Assembly (NCBI GenBank): GCA_034435435.1
Contig: DAOTXN010000095.1
Span: 5,729 to 69,728, forward strand
Reading direction: 5' to 3'
Length of the DNA: 64,000 nt
From: DAOTXN01 sp034435435
Lineage (GTDB): Bacteria > Chloroflexota > Anaerolineae > S140-20
The translations under genes and the position numbers were made by a program. Positions 34,656 through 44,700 of this stretch are shown here, in pieces (position 1 is the first letter of the stretch; each line of letters begins with the position of its first letter). Under the pieces are notes generated by a model, which saw only the letters and a program-made list of their open reading frames with translations, ran no database searches and was not told the origin of the DNA.

Positions 34656-37184
34656 GTGACTAACGACTTGTCCCGACTACACCAATTCATCGCCAACCAC
34701 TATGACCTCGAAGAACTGCGCACCCTGTGCTTCCACCTGGGCGTGCGCTACGACGACCTGGGCGGCGAGGGCCTGAGCGCCCGGGCGCGTGAGCTGGTCC
34801 TGCGCCTGGGGCGGCAGCAGCAGCTCGACCAGTTGCTGGAGGCGCTGCGCCAGGGCCGTCCCGAGGCGTTCGACCAGGCCGGGTTGAGCGTAGACCCGGC
34901 GGCTCTGTACGCGGCGTTGCCCGCCTGGGACGCCCCCGCCGTCTCCGCCCGCTCCCCCGAAGAAGCCTTGCGCGACTATCTGGGCCGGGCAGTCGCGGCC
35001 TACGAAGCGCGGCTGTACCAGCTCGTCGCCCGCCCTGCGGCTCGCCCAGCCCAGCCCTACAAGTTCCTGTACGCCTTTGAGATCGAGGACAGCGGCATCT
35101 TTTTCGGGCGCGCCGCTGCGAGTGACGCACTCTACCAGGCGCTGCTGCGTGACCGCCTGACGGTGCTGCACGCCCCCTCGGGCGCGGGCAAGACCTCGCT
35201 GCTCAACGCCGGGCTGTCGCCGCGCCTGATCCGCGACGGGCGTTTGCCGGTCTATGCCCGCGCCCACGACGATCCACTCCGCGCCATCAAACAGGCCATC
35301 GCCCCCCCGTCGTTGGGACCGTGGCCGGAGTTGCTGTCCCGGCTCACCCTGCACGAGTTTCTGGGCCTGGCCTTCAACCAGCTCAGCCGCCAGACCCAGG
35401 AGCTGGTGCTCATCCTGGATCAGTTCGAGGAGTTTTTCGTCTCTTGGCCGGATCGGTCCCAGCGCCAGCCTTTCATTGACGCCCTGGCCGACTGTTACGC
35501 GGATCGGGCGCTGCCGCTGCGCCTGCTCATCGCCCTGCGCAAGGATTACTATTCCGACCTGTCCGATTTCGAGGGCCGCATCCGCACGGTCTTTCAGAAC
35601 CAGTACCGCCTGGGCGGGCTGACCCGCCAGGAAGCCGAGCAAGCCATCACCGGGCCGGTGCAGGCGTTGGGCCGCCCGGTCGCCTACGCGCCGGTCCTGC
35701 TCGCCCGCCTGCTGGACGACCTGGTCCAGGACGCGCCCGGCGTGCGGGCCGGCCCAGGTCTGGCGCTGCCCCATCTGCAAATCGTATGCACCCGGCTGTA
35801 CGAGGCGTTGGCCGAGGGCGAGACGACCCTCACCCTCGCAGCTTATGAGCGACTGGGCGGGGCCGAGGGCTTGCTCAGCGGCTATCTGCGCGACGTATTG
35901 GAGCGCCTGCCGGGCCGCCAGGCCGCGCTCGCCAGACAGGTGTTGAAGGAATTGGTCAGCGCGGAGGGCACACGCCGGGCGCTGGATTTGAAAAGTCTGC
36001 TGGCGCGGGTGGGGGCGGACGGCGCGGAGCTGGCCGGCGTGCTGGTGCGCCTGGTGGAGGCCCGCCTGCTCAGCCGGGACGAGTCCGCGGGCGAAGCGAC
36101 GTTCGAGCTGGCTCACGACGTCCTGATCGAAGAGGTCCAGACCTGGCTGGACAGCGCCGACCTGGCCCTGAAACAAGCCGAAGAGCTGCTGGCGCGGGAA
36201 GTAGCCAACTGGCGCGCCCACGGCACGCCGATCCCCAGGGACCGGCTGGAGCTGCTGCACGCCCAGCGGGACCGGCTGAGAGGGTTGAGCGACGCAGCCA
36301 TCCAGTGCCTGGTCCAGTCGGCGCTGCAGGCCGGTTTCCCCGTGGACGACTGGACCCCGGGGATGCGTCTGCCAGAGGTGGACCTGCTGAAGGTCGTCGA
36401 GCCGGCCCTGAGCGCCCCCGACTATCGCGTGCGGGCCAGCGTCGTCGCGTTGCTGCCGGCTCTGGGTGAGGCTGGTTTGCACGCGCTGGCGGCGCTGCTG
36501 TCCGACCCGGCCCCGTCCGTGCGGGTGCGGGCCATCCTGGCCCTGGAACGCCTGGGCACACCGGCGGCGCGCCAAACGCTCCAGGCCCATCCACAACACG
36601 AGGTATATATTCCTGCCGACGAGGGCGAGCCGGGCTTGTATATGGACCGCCACCCGGTCACCCACCAGGCTTACGAGCTGTTCCTGGCGCACCGGCCCGA
36701 CCACGAGCCGCCCCCGCAGTGGCGGGATCGCCTGGCCCCCGCGCGGCTGCGGGATCATCCGGTGGTAGGCGTGAGTTGGGAGGACGCGCAAGCGTATGCG
36801 GCCTGGGCCGGGAAGCGCCTGCCCACCGCCGCCGAGTGGCGGCGCGCGGCCGGCATCCAGGATGGGCGGCGCTATCCGTGGGGGGATGAGTTCACCCCCG
36901 GCTGCTGCAACACGCGCGAGGCGGGCCAGGGTGCGACGACGCCGGTCACAAAATACTCCCCCCAGGCCGACAGTCCCTACGGCGTGGCCGATATGGCCGG
37001 CAACGTGTGGGAGTGGCTGGCGGACGCAGCCGGACCGGACGGCCAATCCCGGCGGTTGTGCGGCGGGGCCTGGTATTACAGCGCCGATTTTGCCCGCATT
37101 GACTATGACCGTTTCTGGCGCAGGCCAGAGCACAAAGGAGACGTGGTGGGATTCCGTCTCTGTTTTAGCGTACTCGAAGCGTGA
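34656..37184 (+). CDS. EAD-nSTAND NTPase with HEAT repeats and FGE/sulfatase-modifying domain
   Basis: This is an 842-residue protein with four modules. Residues of about 1-75 resemble an effector-associated (death-like) domain (LHQFIANHYDLEELRTLC). The nSTAND1-like ATPase has FFGR, a P-loop (APSGAGKTSLLNAG) near 172 and a Walker B (LILDQFEEFF) near 250. A short HEAT-like segment spans about 590-640. The C-terminal 185 residues are a formylglycine-generating-enzyme-like fold (GVSWEDAQAYAAWAGKRLP; ending VGFRLCF). Such combinations are described in bacterial conflict systems as sensors that recruit an effector carrying a matching EAD. No matching EAD effector is evident nearby, so the partner may lie elsewhere. 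The gene is very G+C-rich. Its stop overlaps a GTG of the next frame. Confidence 0.8.
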   Translation: MTNDLSRLHQFIANHYDLEELRTLCFHLGVRYDDLGGEGLSARARELVLRLGRQQQLDQLLEALRQGRPEAFDQAGLSVDPAALYAALPAWDAPAVSARSPEEALRDYLGRAVAAYEARLYQLVARPAARPAQPYKFLYAFEIEDSGIFFGRAAASDALYQALLRDRLTVLHAPSGAGKTSLLNAGLSPRLIRDGRLPVYARAHDDPLRAIKQAIAPPSLGPWPELLSRLTLHEFLGLAFNQLSRQTQELVLILDQFEEFFVSWPDRSQRQPFIDALADCYADRALPLRLLIALRKDYYSDLSDFEGRIRTVFQNQYRLGGLTRQEAEQAITGPVQALGRPVAYAPVLLARLLDDLVQDAPGVRAGPGLALPHLQIVCTRLYEALAEGETTLTLAAYERLGGAEGLLSGYLRDVLERLPGRQAALARQVLKELVSAEGTRRALDLKSLLARVGADGAELAGVLVRLVEARLLSRDESAGEATFELAHDVLIEEVQTWLDSADLALKQAEELLAREVANWRAHGTPIPRDRLELLHAQRDRLRGLSDAAIQCLVQSALQAGFPVDDWTPGMRLPEVDLLKVVEPALSAPDYRVRASVVALLPALGEAGLHALAALLSDPAPSVRVRAILALERLGTPAARQTLQAHPQHEVYIPADEGEPGLYMDRHPVTHQAYELFLAHRPDHEPPPQWRDRLAPARLRDHPVVGVSWEDAQAYAAWAGKRLPTAAEWRRAAGIQDGRRYPWGDEFTPGCCNTREAGQGATTPVTKYSPQADSPYGVADMAGNVWEWLADAAGPDGQSRRLCGGAWYYSADFARIDYDRFWRRPEHKGDVVGFRLCFSVLEA

Positions 37185-37195
37185 GGAAGGTAACG

Positions 37196-38326
37196 ATGGC
37201 AGAAACGACGTTAGCCAAAATTGACTTTGGCCCCTTGCAAGCGTTCGTGGACGACACCTCGGTCCACCGCATCATGGTCAACGGCGTAGATCAGATCTAT
37301 GTCGAACGCTCCGGCAAGATGGAAAAGATAGAAAAGGTCCAGACGGCCTTCAGGGATAACGCGCACATCGTCGAGCTCATCAACGCGCTGCTGGCTCCGT
37401 TCGACCTGCAGGTGAGCGCGGACTATCCTTATGCCAACGCCCGCTTTCCCGACGGCACGCGCTTGCAGGCGTTCATCCCGCCCATCGCCGTCTCCGGTCC
37501 CAGCCTGACCATCCGCAAACCCCCCGTACACCGCTTGACCTTCGAGGATTACCTGGATTTCGGGGCCATGAGCGCCGAGATGGCCGCGTTCTTGCGGGCC
37601 GGGGTGGAGGCGCGGCTCAACATCCTGGTCTCCGGCAGCGTGGGCGGCGGCAAAACGACGTTGTTGAACATCCTGGCCTCGGCCATACCGGCCGGGGAGC
37701 GCATCGTGACCGTAGAGGAGGAGGCCGAGCTGCGCCTGCAGCAGGGGCACGTCATCACGCTGGAGAGCCGCCCGCCGGATCGGGAGGGCAAAGGGGAAAT
37801 CGGCGTCAAAGACCTGTTGCGCATGCTGCCTCGGGCCAGGCCAGACCGGATTCTGATCGGCGAGCTCGGCGGACCTGAGGTGCTGGACGCGCTACGGCTG
37901 GTGGATAAAGGGCACAATGGCACGCTGACCTCCATCTCGGCTCACAGCCCCCAGGAAGCGCTGGAGCGCCTGGAGATGATGGTCAAGATGAACGATCCCA
38001 ACCTGCCCGTCTCTTACCTGCGTTCGCTGATCGGCGCGGTCGTGGACCTGATCGTGCAACAGAACCGGTTGGAAGACGGCAGTCGCAAGATCGTGCGCGT
38101 CAGCGAGGTGCTGACGCTGGCCGGGGGCGACTATGAGCTGCGCGACGTGTTTGTCTTTCAGCGCACGGGGGTGGAAAAGGGGCGGGTCGTGGGCCTTTTC
38201 GAAGGCCATCCTGTCAGTCCCGGCCTGTTGCAGCGGCTGAAGGCTGGAGGCGTGCGGGAGGCCCAACTCCCGCAGAGTGTTTTTGCCCCGCCGGATGACG
38301 TTGAACGCGAGGCTGGGCCGAGGTAA
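37196..38326 (+). CDS. CpaF/TadA-type secretion-like ATPase, stand-alone
   Basis: This is a 376-residue ATPase of the type II/IV secretion (CpaF/TadA/VirB11) family. The N-terminal domain is typical (FVDDTSVHRIMVNGVDQIYV). The P-loop GSVGGGKTTLLN is near residue 147, the Walker B segment PDRILIGELGG near 220, and the His-box region GHNGTLTSISAHSP near 240. Canonical members read GE(V)RG after Walker B; here it is GELGG, so a conserved Arg seems to be missing. No pilus, Tad or conjugation genes are present around it. I prefer ATG 37196, preceded by GAGGAAGG, over GTG 37181. It could be a repurposed motor or a remnant of a conjugation module. Confidence 0.75.
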   Translation: MAETTLAKIDFGPLQAFVDDTSVHRIMVNGVDQIYVERSGKMEKIEKVQTAFRDNAHIVELINALLAPFDLQVSADYPYANARFPDGTRLQAFIPPIAVSGPSLTIRKPPVHRLTFEDYLDFGAMSAEMAAFLRAGVEARLNILVSGSVGGGKTTLLNILASAIPAGERIVTVEEEAELRLQQGHVITLESRPPDREGKGEIGVKDLLRMLPRARPDRILIGELGGPEVLDALRLVDKGHNGTLTSISAHSPQEALERLEMMVKMNDPNLPVSYLRSLIGAVVDLIVQQNRLEDGSRKIVRVSEVLTLAGGDYELRDVFVFQRTGVEKGRVVGLFEGHPVSPGLLQRLKAGGVREAQLPQSVFAPPDDVEREAGPR

Positions 38327-38328
38327 AG

Positions 38329-38640
38329 ATGGACGAATTCTACGCAAACGACGACGAGTTATGGGGCACGTGGGATGGCCAGTGCCAGGCCTGCGACACG
38401 TGGGGGCGCGTGGACGACATGCTGTTCTGCGAGGACTGCGCCACCAGGTTGGAGCGCGACCTGATCCGTCAGCGCGAATGGGACTATTCTGTTTCAGCCT
38501 TCGGGCTGTCTGCCGAAGACCGGGAGGAATTGCGCCGCCAGGTCATCGCCCAATTCGGTGCAGCCCTTGAGCTGATTGCAGCGCCGGAAAAGGCTCAAAA
38601 GAAGCATTCCTCACGCAAACGGAAAAGAGGAACGCGATAG
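38329..38640 (+). CDS. Small zinc-ribbon-like protein
   Basis: This is a 103-residue protein with two Cys pairs near the N terminus (CQACDTW and CEDCATR), arranged like a zinc ribbon. The middle is acidic and helical and the C terminus is Lys/Arg-rich. It starts 2 bases after the secretion-like ATPase stop, with GAGG before the ATG. No function is recognised. It may bind nucleic acid or act as a subunit for the ATPase. Confidence 0.6.
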   Translation: MDEFYANDDELWGTWDGQCQACDTWGRVDDMLFCEDCATRLERDLIRQREWDYSVSAFGLSAEDREELRRQVIAQFGAALELIAAPEKAQKKHSSRKRKRGTR

Positions 38641-38736
38641 GCACAGTCATCGCTGCATATCCCGCGTCAAGCGTTTCAGTCATACAGAGTTCCGAGCCTA
38701 GTGCCTGATCGGTGCGAGATGGGAAGAGGCTAAAAG

Positions 38737-41700
38737 ATGCAGTTCCAACCGACGGAAATCGTCAATCAAATTCGGCAAAACCTACACGACAGGTACAAAA
38801 AAGGTTTCCCTGTCATCAAAGAATTGGTGCAGAACGCCGACGATGCCGGCGCGACCTGTTTGCACATCGGATGGACAATAGGGTTGTCCCAGACAAAACA
38901 TCCACTCCTGCAAGGCCCTGCCTTATTTGCGGCTAATAACGGGGCGTTCACGGAGGTGAACGCCGTGGCTATCAACAGTATCGGCCTGAGCAGAAAGGAA
39001 GGGGAATCCTCAATCGGCAAGTTTGGCCTCGGGCTCAAGAGCGTCTTTCACCTCTGTGAAGCCTTTTTCTTTCTCGCTTTCGATCACCAGACAGAACGGC
39101 GCTGGAGCGACATTGTCAACCCGTGGGCCGACGGAAATAACAAGGACCGTTTTCATCAGGGTTGGGACACGTTCGATCAGGAAGACAAACAGATTTTAGA
39201 GGACTACCTGCGGCGCATTTTGGGTACAGGGCGCTATTTTTGTATGTGGATTCCTCTTCGACAGAAAGGGTGCAGTTCGGTAGCGCCGATCACCTCCGAT
39301 TATCCAGGCGCCCGTGATACTCCTCCAGAGTTTTTTTCCAACCATCTCGCACACCATCTGGCTCACCTTCTCCCTTTGCTACGCAATATCCAAGCTGTGA
39401 AGGGATGGACCTCGAATAGCCACAATGCACAACCGGAAAGGATTTTTCAAATCGCACTGGTCGGGCGCCAGCTTCGATGCCCTCCAGACGAAACCGAGGG
39501 TGGCAGAAGATTGGACCTGAGAGGGAAAGTCGAGATTACTTTTGACCCTGGTAACGTCTCTACGATCTACCCCTTTCGCGGGTTTGAGGTTCACCTCAAG
39601 GATCCTGCATTCGAGGAGTTGCAACGCTCGGAAAAGTGGCCCACATATCACGACACTGACGAAAAGACTGGAGAGTACAAATCTATCCGAGATAGAGCTG
39701 AGCCTCACTGCGCTGTCTGTTTTATGAAACGCTGCGCTACAAACCGGCAAGGAAAGCTAACGATTTCTCAGGCCGTTTTTCTGCCGGTGGACGAACCGGA
39801 AGAGTCTTACAAGTCCATACCCTGCCCGGGCGACGCCGACTTTTCCCTCACGCTCCACGGATTCTTTTTCATAGACCCTGGACGCTCCCACATAGAAGGC
39901 TGGGAAACAGACACTTTTTCAGGTCAACCCCAAGACGAACCATCCCTTCGTAGAGAATGGAACGGTCGCCTGGCACAACAGGGGACCCTACCGCTCGTTT
40001 TGCCTGCCCTGGACAGATTTGTAGAGGAGGCTAACCTTTCAGAACCAGAAAAACGGTCACTCGCGGAGGCGCTGGACAAGTCCAAGCTTTTCGCTCAATA
40101 CCGGCAACACATCTGTCGCGAACATCAATGGGTCTACTGTCTCACGGCCGAGGGGGGAAAATGGCAATTGCTGAGCGCTGAAGACCCTGTTTTAGAAATC
40201 CCCGCCCCACCCGTCAGCGCTCCAGAGCGGCCCCGCCAGGTCCTTCCCGAGATCGCAGGTATCCAGCACATCACGTATCGAGACACGTCTCGTCTGTCTG
40301 GGAGCAGCCAGCCATCAAGCTGGTCTGAACAGCAACTACTGGTAATCCTCAACTGTGACGCAAGGTCGACGTTTGGAAGCCAGGGGAATCTCGAATATCT
40401 GGTAACTTTTTTGGAACGTGATGCAGGCGAAGCGGTATACAGTCCGCGAGTCTCGGATCAACTGTGTAAACTGGCGCGCACAGCGTTCCAAAGCGTCGAC
40501 CTGACCGAGCTCCGCCGATACAAAGGGCTGGTCCAACGCTTCTTGAATTTCGTTGCTCCAGAGAAACGGTTCGCCACACGATACGATGAAAAATACAAGT
40601 CTTCGGTCATCGCGTATCTTGTCGGGTTAGAACTTGATGTTCTTGTTGTGCCGGGCGGATTTGACAACCAGGATAGCCCTGGCACAGCCCAACTCACCGT
40701 CAAAGATGCGGAGAGCATTCTGAAGTGTCTCGCCTATCCACAACCTGCATGGGACCAGAACGATGATTTCCAAGATTTCCGTGTCGAGGTGGCTCTGCAG
40801 ATAGTAGAGGCAACCAGCGAGCAGGACGAATTGCTCTGGCGCTGCCGAGACTTTGAGCTATTCCAGGGCCGCGACCTTCAGGCGAATCGAGAGCTTGCTT
40901 TATCATTGAGTGAACTTGAACAACTACTCGCCCGGAAGATGCTCTTTAAATATGCGCCGCCACCGGAAGCGCATGGTTTGGCAAATCAACTCCAACGCGC
41001 TCTACAAGATGCACGAGTCGTCTTGGTGAAAGGCGATAGGATAGTAAAGCGGTTGTCAGAACAAATCACTCCCTGCAATCCGAATGCTTGCGTCCAGACG
41101 CTCTTGACACAATCGGTCCTGGCTGGCGCAACAGAGCGCATCGAGCTCCTGTCCGATTTGTTAGACAAGATAGACTTGGGCAGTCAAGACAACAGGCAAT
41201 GTATGCGCTATCTGTTGCACGGCCAACGACAGGACTTTGACAGTAACGCCCCTCTGTTAGCAGAGGGGACAGCGGACGATCAAGGGATATGGGCCAAGAT
41301 AGTCAAACAGGCGTTAGGGTTGAGCAAGTCCGCCTGGCGCATCGTGCCTGGGGAATTGGCCGAGAGACTGGCTCCACGGCACCGAGACCTGCTGGGCGTG
41401 GAAGTAATTAACCGACAAAGCACGGAAAACCTTTTGTGTCAGATTGGCCCGGAGCGGATTGGCATAACATTCGGCTGCGATGAACGGGACCTCCTTTTAC
41501 GTGAGATTCAAAGCGACGACGTGCTGAAACGGCTGCCGATCCACGAAGACGTCGACGGGAATCTTGTGTCTATCGGTGAGCATACGTACCTGGGGAGTGA
41601 TTTCGATATCGGGCCAGTTCTGCGGGCAAAGATTGTTCTTGTGCGCCGGAATCCTGATCGGACGCTTGCCTTTAGACAGGAACAGTTCATACCAAAGCTG

Positions 41701-44700
41701 ACACCCGAAGCGGCGATAGGCATTGCGCTCGGTCAAGGACAGCCTCACGAGCACTGGCGCGTGATTATGGATGCTTTGAACAGGCTCAAGTCTGTAGGCA
41801 AGCTCGAGCCGGAAAGGTTGCAAGCTCTCCGGGAAACAGGCTGGCTTCCAACACGAGATGGCACAAGCGTTCCACCTCAAGATGTCATTCATATTCGGGG
41901 TGCGGAGGATGAGATTGACCGTCTGGTGTCCACTCTGGGCGGCATATTTGTGAGTAAGTCAGCGCTGGCCGAGGACGTTCAACAACATTCAGCATTCTCG
42001 ACTCTTGCGAAAACATTTCCTCCTCTGAAGGATGCTGCGGCCATGTTGGGCGAAATCATGGCAAGAGATGATCAGTATAGGATCGGGCCAATTGACATCA
42101 GCGACCTGGATCCAAAGCTGTTTTTGCGCGTTTTTCGCCAGGCTCCACAGGTTATGCCTGCCTGCCCAGTCCTTGATGCTGTTTTCAAGGCCTTTGCTAA
42201 TGCTTGCCGGGAGATCTTGTTGCCACAGCTGGTGGGTGAAGCGCCTTCAGGTCGAATGGTTGCTATTCTAAACCTGCTCTCCGAACAACTGGAGGCCGCT
42301 TCGGGCCGGCAGAGAAAAGAAACCCAACAAGTGCACAACCGATACCTGACTGCGGCCGTGAAAAACAAGCCGGCGTTTTTTGCTGCCATTTTGCCGCACA
42401 TCAGACTCCAGAACCGACTGGGGCAGTGGACGTCGCCTGCCAGTCTGTGTTTTAAGGCGGATGGGATTAGCGACGAGTACCTTTTGGCTGACGAGCAGAA
42501 AAAGATTGTTCCTCCGCCGGAACCATCGAGCCAGGAACAGGATCAAGAAGCGCTTGATGGATTGATCGATGAACCCGAGAAGGATTTGGAACAGCAATTC
42601 AAAGCGGGTGTCAAAAAGCTGGAAGAATATTTTCGAGACTGGAAGGGACTGGTTAACGACGAAGTAATCGGTGGATTTCTTTGTCTTCTCGGCGACCACC
42701 GGGACATGCGAAAGCTCGCCCAAGATTACCTGCGCCAGCGCGATATCGAAAACACACGAAAACTTTTGGGCTGGAAGCGAACTCTTGACGAACCTTCACA
42801 CAGGACCGGTGAATTCGTGGAGATTATTCCAAGTCCCGACGAATCAGAGGATGGAAGTTGGGGCGATGACAAATGGGGCAGGCCGATTTTTACGTTCCAA
42901 CGATTTCTCATAGAGATTCAAGACGAAGCGGATACTCTGCAAGTCTATTCACTTCTCGGTGAACCACTCCTTGCTCGTCGCAAACCGATACGCGACCTAT
43001 TCCATCTTTTTATCGGCAGTCGTCCGATCATGATTTTTGACCGCATTTACTGCGGATATCAAATCAATCGGTTACGCCTGGTAAGAATCCACCCGAGAAA
43101 GGCAAACTTTACTCCCCAGCAACTGTCGTGTTTGTTGTGCGAGTCTGTCAATCTGATTCTTCAGGGCGTTTACAGAGTGTCGGTTTCAGATTTGGACAAC
43201 GCCTGGGCTGAGTTAGACAAGAGTGAACAATTGGACATTCTCATTGCCCAAAAGTACTTGCTCAAGTCAGCTTTCCTTTATCTCAAGCAGCTTGGGGTTA
43301 GTACACAGGAGCCTATTGGGCAGATTCTAAACAAGTGGCAAGAAGCACGCCGCCTCGAGGTAGAGGAAGAGGAAATGCAAAAGCTCGCAGGGCGACACTT
43401 TCGCCCTGCCGCCAAAGAAGAAATGCAGAAAGCACAAGACAAGTTGAGAGTATTCCTGGAAGAAGAAGAATATCAAGACGCCAAGTTGGTCATCCTCGAG
43501 GCGTTTCGAAGAAAGATAGAACAACATCAATACAAGCCCACCTCCATTCCTTTTGAGCTGTTCCAAAACGCCGACGACGCGATCGTTGAGCTTGATGGGA
43601 TGATGGGTGGAGAACCGTTGGGATCAGAAACGGCTCGGTTTATCGTTTCCTGGGATAGCCAGCGAGTCTCGTTCATACATTGGGGTCGTCCCATCAATCA
43701 GTTCAGGCTTGGTTCATTCGAACGAGGACGTGAGCGTGGTTATGACCGTGATTTGGAAAAAATGCTGGTGTTTTCCGATTCGGACAAGTGGATGGGAGCA
43801 GAGATTGAACCAGTCACAGGGAAATTCGGATTGGGTTTCAAGAGCGTTTTTCTGGTCACGAACAGTCCACTCATCGTCAGTGGGCGTCTGGGTTTCAAAA
43901 TCGTGGGTGGACTCTATCCACAATGCTTATCGCCCCAAGAGTTTGAGGATTTGAATAGACAGATTGGCCAGTTCAGCTCTCGAGAGCCTTGGGGAACCAG
44001 GGGTACGATCATTGAATTGCCCTTCAAGACACGCATAGACCCCAAACAAGATGTTTTGAACGATTTTCTCGAGTTGATACACGTGCTGCTGGTCTTTGCG
44101 CGTCGCATCAAACACTGCAAAATCGGCGGCGACGGAGCTACGTCCTGGGAAGAACGATCAGTGTTGGACGCCAAGGGCGTCTATGTCGGTACACTCCAGC
44201 CCGTGACAGGGAGCAAAGAAACCAGGGCCTTGATTGTGCGCTCCGAAGAAGGCGCTCTGCTCCTGCAACTGGATTCAAGGGGGTTTTCTCGTCTTGCTGG
44301 CCACATACCAACCATCTGGGTAACCGCCCCAACTCAGCAGAAACTTGACCTGGGTTTTGCCCTCAACGGCCCGTTTGACCTGGATGTAGGCCGCGCCCAA
44401 TTGGCCGCGACATCAGAGCAGAACGCTGGTCTGGCCCGGTTTATCGGAACAGGCATTGGCGAATCTCTGTGCCAGCTCTTTCAAGCCGCCCAGAGCGATT
44501 GGGGCGCATTTTGCCAGGCGTTGGATTTGGCGGCAGATGTCAAACCCTATGAGTTTTGGGACTCGCTTTGGAAACTCCTGGCCGAGCGTTTTAGTCAGGC
44601 AGCGAGCAATGATACGGTAAAGCTGCTTTGTGAAATACTCTGGGGCGACTCACGCGCCCGGCGTGGTTTGGCAAAACTCATCACAGAGCACCCGGCCCTT

